NCBI RefSeq assembly: GCF_031143425.1
Contig: NC_090440.1
Location: 1,268,009,123-1,268,073,122, forward strand
From: Pleurodeles waltl
Taxonomy: Eukaryota; Chordata; Amphibia; Caudata; Salamandridae
DNA length: 64,000 nucleotides
Reading direction: 5' to 3'
Made by a program: the position numbers and the translations under genes. Shown here piece after piece: positions 12,801 through 24,589 of this stretch (positions within the stretch are counted from its first letter, which is position 1; each line of letters starts with the position of its first letter). The notes below the pieces were generated by a model. That model did not search any database and had not been told where the DNA came from. It was given only the letters and a program-made list of their open reading frames with translations.

Positions 12801-14613
12801 TTGTCACAGCTGACTACATCCCTCAGTGTTCATTCTCCACTTTCAGTCGGCTACCTTGGCCACTGCGTACACTACTAAAATTTATCTTTCAAAGCAGGAA
12901 TATGCTGGCTATGCTTGTCAACTTGATACCTATCTTGTTATGTCACACACAAAAGACTCTTAAAACTTAGCCATAAAATACTCCTCTATTGTCTGCAGAA
13001 GAAGACCTATCGTTCATCAACTCAAACAGAATGGTTGAACCAAGACTGGAAAGTAAAAGCTCTTTTTGCATGCATAACAGCTGAGTCAAGCAGCAGCGCC
13101 ATTGCTTCCTAGTGAACCCAAGATTAGAAACATTCTAATCTTATGTCGCAAGCCTACCGCTGTACATCATGAAAACAGGGTCTCAGGCTGTTTCTCTTTC
13201 AAAAGCTCATCTCACAAATGGACTTCTCTGGTTACCTCTATATATGCTCTAAAAGTATGCAAAATCTGATTTTCCTAAATGCTACAAAACATTAATCAAA
13301 TTAGGTATGGCTAGGCAGTGCTTGTTGGGGTGTAGAACAAAATCATGAACCCTGTTAGGGATATGACTGGAGATAGAGGGATCCTCAAAGAGTTATTTAA
13401 AGATGATGCTCTGGTTGACCCACGTGGAGTAGCTCACACTGGGGTCTATAAACACACCTTTGTTTAGAGTGTGCATCAACTGGTACCTGTATTCATTGTT
13501 ATTTCTAACTTCCAGCTCTCTTCTCAAGAATGTCTTATTAATCTATATACTCAAGGGTGGCCTTTCAGACAATTCATCTGTTTAGTTGCTACTGGATTTT
13601 AGATGTGTTTTTGTGCCCATGAAGTGAAGGTACATGCACATTTCTAAATATAAACTGCATATGAAACATGTAACAAGAAAACATATCAATACTAGCTGAC
13701 CAAGAAGGAGGGCTTTGTGATCTTTGGTGAATTTTTTTGAAAGTCAGTATAACTGCAGAAGAAGTACTAACGTTGTGCATGATATGATGACTGGAAATGC
13801 ATATGGTTGGGAGACTTCCCCATAAAGTTCTAGAAGCTCAACAAGCCCTGTTGTCATGGAGGGAACTATGATGGGTATATCCATACAGACTCCAATAGGA
13901 TTACTATCAAGCTACTCCCTAAGTGGGAGTAACACCTACTGCTATGGCCATTGACTCTGTTTTTTCCCGACCACGGACAATGCAAGTTTGAGCGATCAGT
14001 GTCATCATTCATGCATCCACCAGGTTTATTGTCTTAAAGACTGTTTCTTTCTCCTTCTGAGAGCCAAGACGGTGTGTGCAGGAATCGGTTCACCATATGT
14101 GTTAGCATGGGAGTCACATGTTTAAACCGTAGCATAGGCTATTTTAATTCTCCATTATGACTGTGAGCTGACTCATTACATCATTTTCCTTTTTGAACCC
14201 TGGTTGGGAGTAGTTCCATTCAAAGCCCATTCTTTCTGTGTTTTTAAGGGATCTTTCCAACAATATTCCATATCCCAAATGTGTGGTCTGAAGAGGGTGG
14301 CTCCTGCTGTCCGGTTCCATAGAAAGGTGCATCGGCATGCCCCAGGGAAAGGAAGGATCACAATAGGAATATTGGATGTTAGTTGATTCATAAATGTCAC
14401 TTGTAGATATCTTGTAACATTTGCCTTGTTATCATCTCAGCTGGATTGTTTTCAGGAAACCAATGTGCCAGAATTTGAATACATCTCTTTCTTGACATTT
14501 TGTGGAAAGTGGTATATTTGTTCTAATGTGATAGAAGTGACCTTTTTTTCATCTGTTGCTTCTTGAGCAGAAGCTGTGAATGGATTAATAGTGTGTGCGT
14601 GGCTAATAGTGAT
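9851..14613. other. Long unrecognised stretch
   Basis: Nearly 4.8 kb with no convincing gene, terminal repeats or RNA gene by eye. Composition is near that of the general background. Small ORFs at 10358-11017 overlap on both strands and look random. A computed repeat search could reveal old elements I cannot see. Confidence 0.45.
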
Positions 14614-14616
14614 TGT

Positions 14617-15216
14617 GGGGGTGATTCTAAATTCGGCGGGCGGCGGAGGCCGCCCGCCAAAGTTCCCCCACCAAAATACCGCTCCGCGGTCGAAAGACCG
14701 CTGAGGGTATTTTGGGATTTGCCCTGGGCTGGCGGGCGGCCGCCTGCCAGCCCAGGGCAAATCTACCTTCCCACGAGGATGCCGGCTCAGAATTGAGCCG
14801 GCGTAGTGGGAAGGTGCGACGGGTGCAGTGGCACCCGTCGCGTATTTCAGTGTCTGCATAGCAGACACTGAAATACTTTGTGGGGCCCTCTTACGGGGGC
14901 CCCTACAGTGCCCATGCCATTGGCATGGGCACTGCAGGGGCCCCCAGGGGCCCCGCGGCACCCCCTACCGCCATCCTGTTCCTGGCGGGAGACCCGCCAC
15001 GAACAGGATGGCGGTAGGGCGTGTCAGAATCCCCATCGAGACGGAGCGCGCTCCGCCGCCATGGAGGATTCTGCAGGGCAGCGGGAAACCGGCGGGAGAC
15101 CGCCGGTTTCCTGCATCTGACCGCGGCCGAACCGCCGCAGTCAGAATGCCCTGCGGGGCACCGCCGGTCTGTCGGCGGTGCTCCCGCCGACCCTGGCCGG
15201 GGTCAGAATGACCCCC
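14617..15216. mobile_element. 600-bp GC-rich MITE built of serial hairpins, TSD TGT
   Basis: The left end begins GGGGGTGATTCTAAATTC; the right end read in reverse begins GGGGGTCATTCTGACC. TGT flanks both sides (14614-14616 and 15217-15219). The interior is almost wholly a head-to-tail row of inverted repeats: 14635-14658, 14717-14762 (46-bp near-perfect palindrome), 14765-14815, 14816-14841, 14842-14876, 14906-14934, 14963-15019, 15081-15114 and others. GC content is far above the flanks. ORFs across it are by-products of the palindromes. The ends resemble those of the element at 54347-54526, so both probably belong to one superfamily. Confidence 0.8.
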
Positions 15217-15329
15217 TGTGTGTTTGAATGAAGGTTTCTAATAGTGTGCACGGCTTGTGACCCAGTTATGCACTTTAAGTCATACTTCAAAGTATGAACT
15301 ATGGTTTACAACCACTTGCGCATCCATAA

Positions 15330-15813
15330 CGCCATTTGTTTTACACTGTGGCTGCACAGAGAAGTCCCCCACCCTGTGCCATATTTACAAACTGGACCAA
15401 TGGTACCATTTCGCCAGTTTGTAAACCCTTGCACTACATTTTACCTGTGCCAGGCATAATGTGTGCAAGGAAGGTGTTCCCCTGCAGGAATGGCCCTGTG
15501 AAATCTACAAAATTTCACTGCATCTTTCCAGCGTCATTTTTTAACACCTGCTCAAGGGCAGGTGTTAGAGTGACACTTAACTGTTTTAAATGGATCTCCC
15601 TGAGCTTTTCTGGACTAGCGCCAAACTTTTTGACGTTAGTCCAGCACAGCGCCATGACTGCATCAGAAATTCTGACACAGCTGTGCTAATGAGCATCATA
15701 TTGCACTTTATTGTTAATACAGCACCACCATTGTGTCGTTAGGGGGCTCCGGGAGGTGCAAGCAAACTGGTGCATTGTGATCGATGCACCAGTTTGTTGT
15801 AAATGAAGCCCTA
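15330..15813. repeat. Probable MITE-like repeat, ends not fixed
   Basis: It contains several hairpins, for example ACAAACTGG...CCAGTTTGT (about 15388-15423), AACACCTGC...GCAGGTGTT (about 15542-15568) and AAACTGGTGCAT...ATGCACCAGTTT (about 15764-15797). It shares phrasing (a CCCTGTGCCATATTTACAA-like string) with the MITE at 46511-47121. The right end may be ...GAAGCCC at about 15811. No matching left terminus or TSD was found. Confidence 0.45.
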
Positions 15814-16030
15814 TGTTTGACAATTTTACGTGTTATCATATTATGAATTATGAATATTGATTTATTGTGTACAATCGCTAAAAGTAAAAAACTTTTTTCT
15901 CATGCATGTTTGGCTATTTCGTACCCATTATGCTCAAATGGGCGTATTAAATACTTATCCTAGTGTGGTTGTTAATTATTTTCTTAGATTATAGGCATCC
16001 ATTTTGTAGTTGTTCTACACTGACTCTGAA
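15814..16030. other. Short unrecognised AT-rich spacer
   Basis: Nothing identifiable. Confidence 0.5.
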
Positions 16031-16035
16031 TCTCC

Positions 16036-16110
16036 ATGATCAGCATGGATGTTAAGATCTTGGCAAAGCTGCTCGCCGACAGACTGAACCCTGTGGCTTC
16101 CAAGTTTTCC
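16036..16110 (+). pseudogene. Small relic of L1-type reverse transcriptase
   Basis: A single frame reads I-S-M-D-V-K-I-L-A-K-L-L-A-D-R-L-N-P-V, which closely resembles the conserved L1-clade RT segment around motif 2a (P-I-S-L-...-D-x-K-I-L-A-K-x-L-A-x-R-L). No flanking RT motifs can be followed on either side, so this is a short decayed fragment or a chance survivor of an old L1-like insertion. Confidence 0.5.
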
Positions 16111-17897
16111 ATGTTAACTTTGTTCTCTGATACTCTTCAAGGAAAAATAGGCACAATTATTCACTGGTTTTGGTGAGTTAAAGATGACCTTAGCAGCAAA
16201 ATTGTACTTTTGTTGCATGTGGAGCAGTGTTCTACTATGTGGAGAGTGTCTAACTTTTATAGACCAGGGAAAGAAAGGATTACAGCTTTGGATTCATTGC
16301 TAGGGTAAGGTAGCTGTACATGTACCAAACCACATCCATGAAATGTAAAGAGGGTTTGACTCTGACGCATTTAAGATTAGAAGAGTCAGATGCCAGGGTT
16401 GATCATTATTACTCCTCTTCATTTTGCTTGTGTTACACCCTTTAATCACAACCATTTTACATTTGCAGAGCATATCAGATATCTACTTCAAATGTTTAAA
16501 TGCTGTGAAAGATTACATACGCTAAAACATTATAACCATAACAGGTAAACAGAATAATTGATGAAGACTAGCATGGTCAAAACTGGTATTGGGTTCTCTA
16601 TGTTCCTGTTCAGAGGGGTCTTTGCCCGGTGATTTGGGATGGACTGTTCGTTTGTTGTAAGATCAAGCCGGTTCCTGATTTACATTTGCCTGGTTCCTTC
16701 CTGGAGTAAAATGCAGCCTGACAGATTGCTAGTGGTTTAGGCTTGAGATTGCTAGTGGTTTAGGCTTTGGAAAGCCTTCCACCTACACGTTTTCTGTTTT
16801 CTCTAGGTATGATCATAGAAGAATTCTCTGTGTATGATTTTGTCCCCTCAGTGAAGATGTTGCTCCTCCATGATGTGTCTGATGTACCAAGAATAATGTC
16901 TCAATGGAGGAGATGGTCTGTCAGTTTCCTAACTGCATCAAATCCCCAACATTTACAAGCTGGAATACTAACATTCCCCTCTCACTTGGAGAGTGATTCA
17001 AGAAATCCAATGTGGATTTTGGTCACGTGTGAGAAACCAATCTATAATTTGACTTAATTTAGTATTTGAACCAATCTGGGGCCCCTTTGTATGGGACAGA
17101 CCTCTGACTTCCTATAGACAGTGGAGTGATATGTTTCACTATTGCGATTCAGTCTTCCTGTTTGTGTGTATGTGTGGCCTACCTCATCCCCACAGCCTTT
17201 TTATGGACGTGAGATGCAATATATTTCAAAATGTTTTTGATGCTGTTTATCAGTCCTTGCTCTTTACCACTCTTCCCTTTTTATTCATGTTATCACTAAT
17301 GTTAATCTGTTTTTTCCAAAACTGGTGCATCATGTGCAAACCACTTTATTCCCCTCTTTCCAAGGGAGTAGCCCAAAAAATGCTTCAACAAAGAAATTCT
17401 GAAAAGAATGTGAGCAGATGGTGCACCATTCCACATCTCCATCTTAATATTCTATTATAGTGATATTTATGACCTTGTGTTTAAGGACCCTTAAAGTCTA
17501 GGAACCATAAACAACATTTTAAGAAGCTTATGTTCCACTAACACAATGGCACCCCCACATTAACTCAAGCTGCTAAACCACAGGGGAGGGGTTCATCATA
17601 TTGGTGTTGCATCCCACCCCTTGTCTTCTTTACTATAAACTCAGCATTATCTGAGTTCAATCTGCCCCTTTGGGGATATTGCTCCCTGTAGGGAATCTTC
17701 CTTTTCTGTGTGTCGGCCCCAACTTTTCACCTTTTTCAGTGCCCTATTTTTGCTGGCATCAGAATTCCCCCTTTATAAAATGATTACATTGGCTTTTCCT
17801 GATTGACACATTTATCTTGCCTGTACGTACCTAGCACATGGTTAGAAATCACACCTAGGGTCTGATAGTTAAATGCCACTTGAAGACTGCAGCACCT
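16111..17897. other. Unrecognised stretch
   Basis: ORFs at 16767-17057 and 17131-17460 (+) show no motif I recognise; the second is hydrophobic but not convincingly coding. A direct duplication of about 22 bp is present near 16735-16765. No bounded element was seen. Confidence 0.4.
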
Positions 17898-17900
17898 ATT

Positions 17901-18441
17901 GGGCTTGATTCAAGAAAAGTGGTGCTGCATCCACTGTTACTCCACTTTTCTTGCATCCTTTAGCGACTCTCTCCCGCCACCATGTGTGCTCCGTATTTGG
18001 CATAAGGTGCACCATGGTGTAGGGTAGGGTCAATAGCATAGACATTTTTGATGCTATTGATATACTGTGTAGGATTAGTGCCAAAATGTTGGCTCTAATC
18101 CTGTACAGTACATAGGGGCCCATTAAAAGCAATGGTATGCCCTCTTTTAAGGCCTGCTGTATGCAGGCTTTAAAAGTAGCTGCAAGAAATTATGCAGTGG
18201 AATCTCTTAGATTCTACTGCACCATTTTTGTGGTCCCTCTAATGGGGGAACACCCACCTTGCATACATTATGCCTCGCGCAGGTATAAAGTGGCGCAAAG
18301 GGTTACAAAGTGACTCAATGCATGCATAGCGCCACTTTGTAAATCTGGCACTGCGATTTTGGCTTAGGTGGGCGCCACATTGGTGTAAAGAATTGTGCTA
18401 ATGTGGTGCAAGGAGGCACTAGGCCCTCTTAAATCTGGGCC
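17901..18441. mobile_element. Harbinger-like MITE, TSD ATT
   Basis: The termini are GGGCTTGATTCAAG (left) and, read in reverse, GGCCCAGATTTAAG (right). ATT directly flanks both ends (17898-17900 and 18442-18444). Internal hairpins include GATGCTATTGAT-type arms around 18020-18062 and ATTAGTGCC...GGCTCTAAT near 18075-18100. There is no coding capacity. Size, 3-bp TSD and G-rich ends match the other short elements here. Confidence 0.7.
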
Positions 18442-18444
18442 ATT

Positions 18445-19310
18445 GTGTCTTGCACTATAGTAGCAATGCAAATGTTACTTCAGGCCTATCCTGTGTAGCT
18501 TGGTTGCTGCAGTGTAAACTTGCAGCATGACCTGTCAACATCTCTCTTTTGGATAGTTAAAGATATCCGTATTAAATATTGCCAAACCACCCCTATGTAG
18601 TCCTTGTAGCCCACAAGTTCATGGTATTTAAAAGTGGTACTTGTAGAAATTTCATCTTGCTATGTCACTACAGAGACAAGGCTCCAAAAATTATTTTAAT
18701 TGTGACAGAATTAGGTGTGCTACATAAAAAAAAACAGGAACAGATTAAACCAATAATGCTGCATCTCTGGAATGGGACCAGGTGAATAATAATTAAACCA
18801 CTATTTTATTAGTCATTACAATCCAATTAAATGGTGAAGTCTGAGTTTTTTTGAATGGCAAGGGAAAGTAACTTTTTGAAAGTTGTGTTTACCCTACATG
18901 GAGCTCCTGGAGACTAATATGCGTTCATGCGTCAGAACTCTAGGCCTGTATTTGGCCTAAATGAGGTGTGAAATAACTCCCAGGAGCTAAATAATAGGTT
19001 GAACTGTATGGGCAGGGATAGCTCCTGTGAGCTCAGCAGAGTATTCTGGATAGTAGCTGTGAGCATCCTTTTGCCACATCGGATTTGAATCCTGTCAACA
19101 AAACTGTCAGTAGCCCTTGTACCCAGAACAAAGAATTGGACACTAAGGGTCAGTTGGCTGTTCTCCTGTGTTGCTGCAGGGACAAAACAAGCTTTCAGAG
19201 GCTTTTACCCTAAAATGCCCTTCTCACCAATGCCAACTAGACATGGACTGGACTATTTTAAACTCTTTGACTTGTATACTTTCACCGGGATCAAAGGCCC
19301 CATTGTGAGG
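18445..19310. other. Unrecognised stretch
   Basis: No gene or bounded repeat was identified. Confidence 0.45.
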
Positions 19311-19775
19311 CACACAAAAGATGATAGGAGGATGCTTGCAATAGGTCTTACCACTGTTAATCACTCGGAGCACCATTAAAGCCCACTGTTCTTTTGCCCA
19401 TCATGCTACCTCAGTTTGGACCCAGCCATATGCAAATCAGTTTTTATCCTGCTCAATAGGAACAGTCAAGCTAGAACTGCCAAGCCCATTCCTCCCTGAG
19501 CCAGAACACAAGCAACTCAAGACTAGTTTTGCCCTGATTGGGGCTTTTCAGTTGGGTGTAGCTTGGTTCCAGTCGTACAGTGAACACAGGACACACATTT
19601 CTTAGATCATTAAATGGAACACACAAAAGGTGATGGAAGGGTGTTTGCAATAGTTCTAACCACTGGCAATCGCCTGACGTGGCATTCCAGACCATTGTTC
19701 TTTTGCCCATAATGTCACCTTAGTTTGGACACAGCCAAGGGCAAATCAGTCTTAACCTGTACTTCAATATAGCCA
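19311..19775. repeat. Diverged tandem duplication, period about 309 bp
   Basis: The segment beginning ACACAAAAGATGATAGGAGG at 19312 recurs in altered form from 19621 (ACACAAAAGGTGATGGAAGG). It continues through a shared GTTCTTTTGCCCAT block (about 19389 and 19698) and a shared CAGTTTGGAC/TAGTTTGGAC block. The second unit is incomplete, giving about 1.5 copies. The ORF read on the minus strand here is not supported. Confidence 0.7.
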
Positions 19776-20045
19776 GCCTAAAATTGTGTCTAGGTCCTAG
19801 TCTATCACTTTCATTAACTATCATTGGTGCTTTCTGCTTTTTGGCACTATTTCCAATTTAAAATTTTAAAATTAATATCTCCAGTTCTCCTTATTGGATG
19901 TTTGTCATTTTGTTTATTAAATGTTACTCTACTTTGGTTTGGGATTTATTGAGGTTAATTTAATGAATTTGAGAGTTCATCCTGACAACAGTTGTGGGTT
20001 TTCTTTAAGATGGGGAGTCTCCTACCCCAAATAATAACCCAGGTC

Positions 20046-20720
20046 CATATTTATGAGGCCCTTGAGCCATGAATGCATCACTTTTTGTGACACCATAGTT
20101 GTGCAAAACCTCTACATCATATTTATGAGGTCATACAAAGCAGCTTTGTATGGCTTTGAGTGGCCTCATAAACATGGAGTAACTCTCTATGTTCGAGAGA
20201 CATTCCATGGGCTTTGTGGTGGGTGTTCCCATGCAATAGACTCATAAAGATGGAGTACGGCAAGGGAGCGCAAATTGCTGCGTTGCCTTACCCTGCATTA
20301 GGGAGGCATTCCATGGGCTTTGCGGTGGGTGTTCTCATGCAACATCCATAAATGTTGATGCATTCCCAGATGTACAATACCTTGCAAAACTGTGGATGTG
20401 CCTAAACCTTAAGACCCTCCAGGGGAGGTGCAATGAGGAGAAATAACACAATTTCTCCCTATTTATTTGCTCTTTCTATGTGTGCTGAAGAATGCAGCAC
20501 ATACAGAAAGTGGAAAACGCCTCCCAGGATAGATTTTGTGGAGGAATTTTTCCCTTCTTGGCAAAAAAGCAATCCTACATGCAACACAGGCACCCTTGCA
20601 CCAAGGGTGCCTGTGTTGGTGTTAGACTGCCGAAATGGCACCAGGGCATGGGTAAAAGACAGGAATGTGCTGTATGCCATAGATGCTACACATTTCTGAC
20701 CTTCCCCTGTGATACAGGGC
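20046..20720. mobile_element. Harbinger-like MITE, family with conserved 'GTGTGCTG' hairpin core
   Basis: The left end, GGTCCATATTTATGAGG..., resembles GGGGCATATTTAAGAG at 46511, followed by the shared CACTTTTTGTGA string. The core at about 20470-20515 is a hairpin (CTTTCTATGTGTGCTG ... CAGCACATACAGAAAG) found in at least four other places here. A perfect arm pair GCACCCTTG/CAAGGGTGC lies near 20590-20610. The right end is not defined, so the element may be truncated. Confidence 0.55.
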
Positions 20721-21694
20721 AGCTCACCAAGGTAACTTGCTGCACTGTTCTGCGCCACAAAACCGTGAATACACCTCCCAATATCTTATACTGTCCTTTT
20801 GGTGTTATATCTTCGAATGATCCTTTGACCTGTGGTAGTCTCTCTCACTGCCTTTCCACTTCTTCTGCATTCTTAGTAATTTATATAAATCTGATTATTT
20901 TCTGTAGCCTGCATGAGAATATGTGCTCTTCTCTCCGGTGCAATTGATGGGGCTAGGCTTTAAATAGTGGTGGTGACACTGTTTATGGAGCTCCTATTAT
21001 TTATGTCTTGTTTTGCTAAACTTCCCTGCACGCCCACCGCAGGAATGCTTGAATACTGCCAGGCGATGCCTGCATTGTGATACTACACTCCCTTTTGGAT
21101 CATTTTACTCTTTCGAAAATAAAGAATGATTTCGGAAAATGCATCACAAGTCACCGCAAAGGAGAATGCTTATTTTGTTAGTACCAGATATTACTAAAAT
21201 AATTATATTTTTGCTTAGTATTAAATTATTAGGAATTAAAAATGCATATGGGCTAATCATCAAATAATTTAAAAATGATCATGACACACGAACCAAATGT
21301 CTTTTTTTCTGATCAAAATGAGCACAAAATTCGGTTTTACACTCATGTCCCCGAGGGGAAGCACTTCATTTTATGACTTTGCTTCCAATTATCAAAATGT
21401 GCCAATCTCAAACCATTTACCATCTGTCTCTACTCGATTGCTCTCCTCGTCCTATACCCAGTGCTGTACTTAGCAATATAAAATATGGACATTCAGAAAG
21501 TTACGCCAGACATTGTCTGTAAAAGTGAAAGATGCTAAACCCAACAAGAGCTAGACGGTTAAAATTCAAGTAATCTCATACCAAATGCCTGGCACGGAGG
21601 TAGAACATAATGACACTTAACACATTAATCGCTGAACTAGAAGTAACTCTTTTGTTCGATCTTTTTGTTTAATTTGAATTCGTATAGCACACCG
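20721..21694. other. Unrecognised AT-rich stretch
   Basis: No convincing gene or bounded repeat. Confidence 0.45.
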
Positions 21695-22500
21695 GGCCTG
21701 ATGCACAAAGGTCAATATACACGTGTATATATGGTCGTGTGTTTAATTTCTCCTACACCGAGGTGAAGCACTGGACTTTTTTTTACTATTCACCATTTCC
21801 GAAAGGAGAGTTATACAGTTGTGGCCCGCTTTGCTCGAAAGAAGCAAGGCGGTTGTGGCGCGTGTGGGGGGAGGGGAGCATCTAAAATTTAAATAAATTA
21901 AATAAAAAATAAAAAACTCTTACCTTTTTGGCGCTGTCCCGCTCCACGCTCCTCTTCCCTGCTGGCTGCACGCAGGCACAGGTTCCCAGCCTGCCCTGCG
22001 GCCAATCCTTACGCTGCCCGAAGCAGCATCAGGATTGGCAGGGAGCGCCCTGGCTGGGCACTCCCAGGCAGACTGGGAGCCTATGCAGGCTCTCTCCAGC
22101 CCGGCAACTGTGTAGCCAGGCTGGAGAGAGCCTACCAGGCATGTGTGTTTGGCCGGCCTAAGCCGGTCAGCCAAACATGCATGCAGTGTGAGTGGGAGTG
22201 TTAAGCACTTCCCTAACAGCTCCTCACCCCAGATGCCCCGCCATTTTCACAACGAGGGTATAATTAACATAGTTTATTATCCCCTCATTATGAAAGTTTT
22301 GCCGCTTCTGCTGCTGGTGGGGAGGGGGGATGATGCTTCTCCACCCTAACGGAGGAGCTGCCCCTGGAGTTATACCTAAGTGTAGTATTACATGTCTTAG
22401 GGTCCTCAAAAGAGCTGGTGGAGCCTCTTACGATAGAATGTAAGAGTGCAAAATTACTACTAGTAACTTTTCATTTCTTGGTGGAGGTCTCCACCACCCG
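21695..22500. repeat. GC-rich hairpin-bearing repeat, probable MITE
   Basis: The probable left end GGGCCTGATGCACAAAGG (about 21694) resembles the ends of the other MITEs. It then contains long imperfect hairpins: CCAATCCTTACGCTGC/GCAGCATCAGGATTGG (about 22004-22039), GCTCTCTCCAGCC/GGCTGGAGAGAGC (about 22089-22131), CATGTGTGTTTGGC/GCCAAACATGCATG (about 22141-22182) and an AT-rich arm pair at about 22247-22293. GC content is well above the neighbouring AT-rich DNA. No right terminus or TSD was found. Confidence 0.5.
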
Positions 22501-23455
22501 GATATAAGGAAGAAATAATAAAAATGTATTCATGTATATAATAAATGTAAATTTATTAAACATATTTACTGATCACCAGCAAATAATAAATCAAAATTTT
22601 ACAGCACATTAATTCTTCTAATAGATGGGCATTCAAAAATTAATTATTTCGATATATTAATTTAATCTACATAATTTAATATTTATTCATGTTTAGAAAA
22701 ATACCCACTCACTAATATGTTTACATATAATATACAGTACATTTGGTTAAAAGTGATGTCCTTAATTAATTCAAAAACATTATTTAAAAACAAAATGTTA
22801 TCTTGTCAATGTATATTTAAAAAAATAAATGTATTATTAAATGAAAAAACGATCTTTCAATCACTGAAATAAAGCTGTATATAATTATATATGTATAACA
22901 GTACACATACATAATAAATATTTATTTATATAGTTACATACATACATATAAATATCTATACACACACACATATATATTTTCACTTACCTAATCAAATGTT
23001 TCAGGGACGTTACATTTAGGTTTTGAATTTACAACCACAAAACCTTAGAAATTGATCAGTTATAAGTATGGTTATCTCAAATACCTTTAATTATTGCTCT
23101 AAGATAAATATAACTCAATGCCCCACGATGTACAGTTTTCTTCTCAATAATTTTACTGCAAATGTTACACTGATATTATCAATGATGTCATCAAAGATGT
23201 CAATAGCAATGTAAAATGAGGGGTAATTAGCAGTGCAGGGTTAGGCTGTGAGCTAGCTAGCTAGTTACCTTAGGGCATAATTTATAGTTACTTGAGTTAA
23301 CCATAATTATAACTGCTGAATTTCGATGGTTTTGTCCGTGTAAATTCAGAACCTAGCTATAAAGTCCCTGTAACATTTGTTTTTTTAAGTGAATTCCTTT
23401 TTTTTTTTAATGTTAAGTAATTTGAATTACTTTACTTTAAATAAACCACTGTTGC
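22501..23455. other. Very AT-rich block
   Basis: Nearly 1 kb dominated by A and T, with TA-rich and ACAC microsatellite patches near 22860-22980. No coding or terminal-repeat signal. Confidence 0.6.
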
Positions 23456-23655
23456 CTGCAGCCAGGCCCTACGTCTAACCCCTTATAAGCATCAAACCCC
23501 ATGGCACTCATGGCCTTCGGCCGTGTGCAGTGGAGATTGACTGGAGGGCCTGGTCTGCAGCCAGGCCCTGCAGCCTACCCTCTATATGAACGCAACCCTG
23601 CGGCCAACCCTCCATGAGCACCCAATCCCACGCCAAGAACGCAGCCTTCGGCCAT
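23456..23655. repeat. GC-rich short repeat with recurrent CCTTCGGCC units
   Basis: The phrase GCAGCCAGGCCCT occurs twice (about 23460 and 23560), and GCCTTCGGCC-type palindromes occur twice (about 23513 and 23645), with related ACCC(T/C) spacers. It looks like a small degenerate tandem repeat; the family is unknown. Confidence 0.4.
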
Positions 23656-23837
23656 GTGTCAGCATAATTTACAGCTTACGATGTGGAACAGCTAAGAGGT
23701 TGGAGAGACTACACGAGTCCTGTTAAGATTTCAGCTGGAAGGATATTTCATTCTCTGCACAAAAGAGTCACCTGAGTAAAAGCAGACTTTTATGAATACT
23801 ACATTATTATGACATAGAAATTCCTGGTCTCACCTAC

Positions 23838-23880
23838 GGTCCTGAAGAGGCCCATAATTATAAGGGGCCGAAACGTGTCA
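23838..23880 (+). repeat. CCTGAAG-stem-CGAAACGTGTC motif, copy 2
   Basis: This reads CCTGAAGAGGCCC, loop ATAATTATAA, GGGGCC, then GAAACGTGTCAAC. The GGCCC/GGGCC arms pair, differing in bases from copy 1 (3996-4036) yet keeping complementarity. Confidence 0.6.
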
Positions 23881-24344
23881 ACCTATTCTTTATTTGGCAG
23901 GTTGCTAGAATTGCTAAATAATACCTATAAGGAGTTATCTTGGTACACATCTTTTAGAAATGGATGATCATATTGGTTTGATGTGACTATGATGCAATCA
24001 TCTCCTTTGTTGATTAGTGGAGAATGCAGACATTAAAGCCACATTTTCAATGTAAAAGGACAAATGAAGTACAGATTTAATTAATTGAAATGGTTGAATA
24101 ATTGTTTGTGTCAATTTATGTACAATTTTGTGCTCTATGTGTTGTGTAATATTTGTCAATATTTTTTCCACATGAATTATGTTTTTTGATTTTGGCTCTT
24201 ATAACATTTGTAAAAAATAATTATATTCATTATATAACTTGGTTGTTTTTTTCAGTGATAGATTTAGAGCTTTACTGATGTACTAATGATGAAAAATGTT
24301 CCCTACTAGTTTACTATATTGTTTATATATTGTATCTATGAGAT
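23881..24344. other. Unrecognised AT-rich stretch
   Basis: No gene or bounded repeat recognised. Confidence 0.5.
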
Positions 24345-24545
24345 ACAGCGCATTCCTATCTTTTTCCTCTGTGCTGGCACACAATGGGCTGTGATGCATC
24401 AATGCAGGCACCCTTGCACCATGATGCAGTGGTGTCTGCATTGCAGGGATGATTGTTTTTTTGCAGGAAGAGACACCATCCAGCACAAAACACACTGGTG
24501 CAACGAGGGGAAATGTTGCAGCACACATAGAAAGAGCAAAACTGC
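24345..24545 (-). mobile_element. Partial MITE of the GTGTGCTG-core family (reverse)
   Basis: Read on the minus strand, it has the family core (GCTCTTTCTATGTGTGCTG at about 24518-24538) followed by the GTGCAGG/CCTGCA string and the AATGCAGGCACCC arm seen in the copies at 20046, 46511, 50511 and 56505. Ends and TSD are not visible. It abuts the LINE relic at 24590. Confidence 0.5.
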
Positions 24546-24589
24546 CATGAATGATTGTTTATGTGCAGGAAAGAATACCAGATTCCAAG

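Noticed and set aside
14452..15227. Several overlapping Arg/Pro/Gly-rich ORFs of 60-169 codons
   Set aside because: They span the palindromic GC-rich MITE and run into flanking DNA; both strands are open because hairpins mirror each other and stop codons are rare at high GC.
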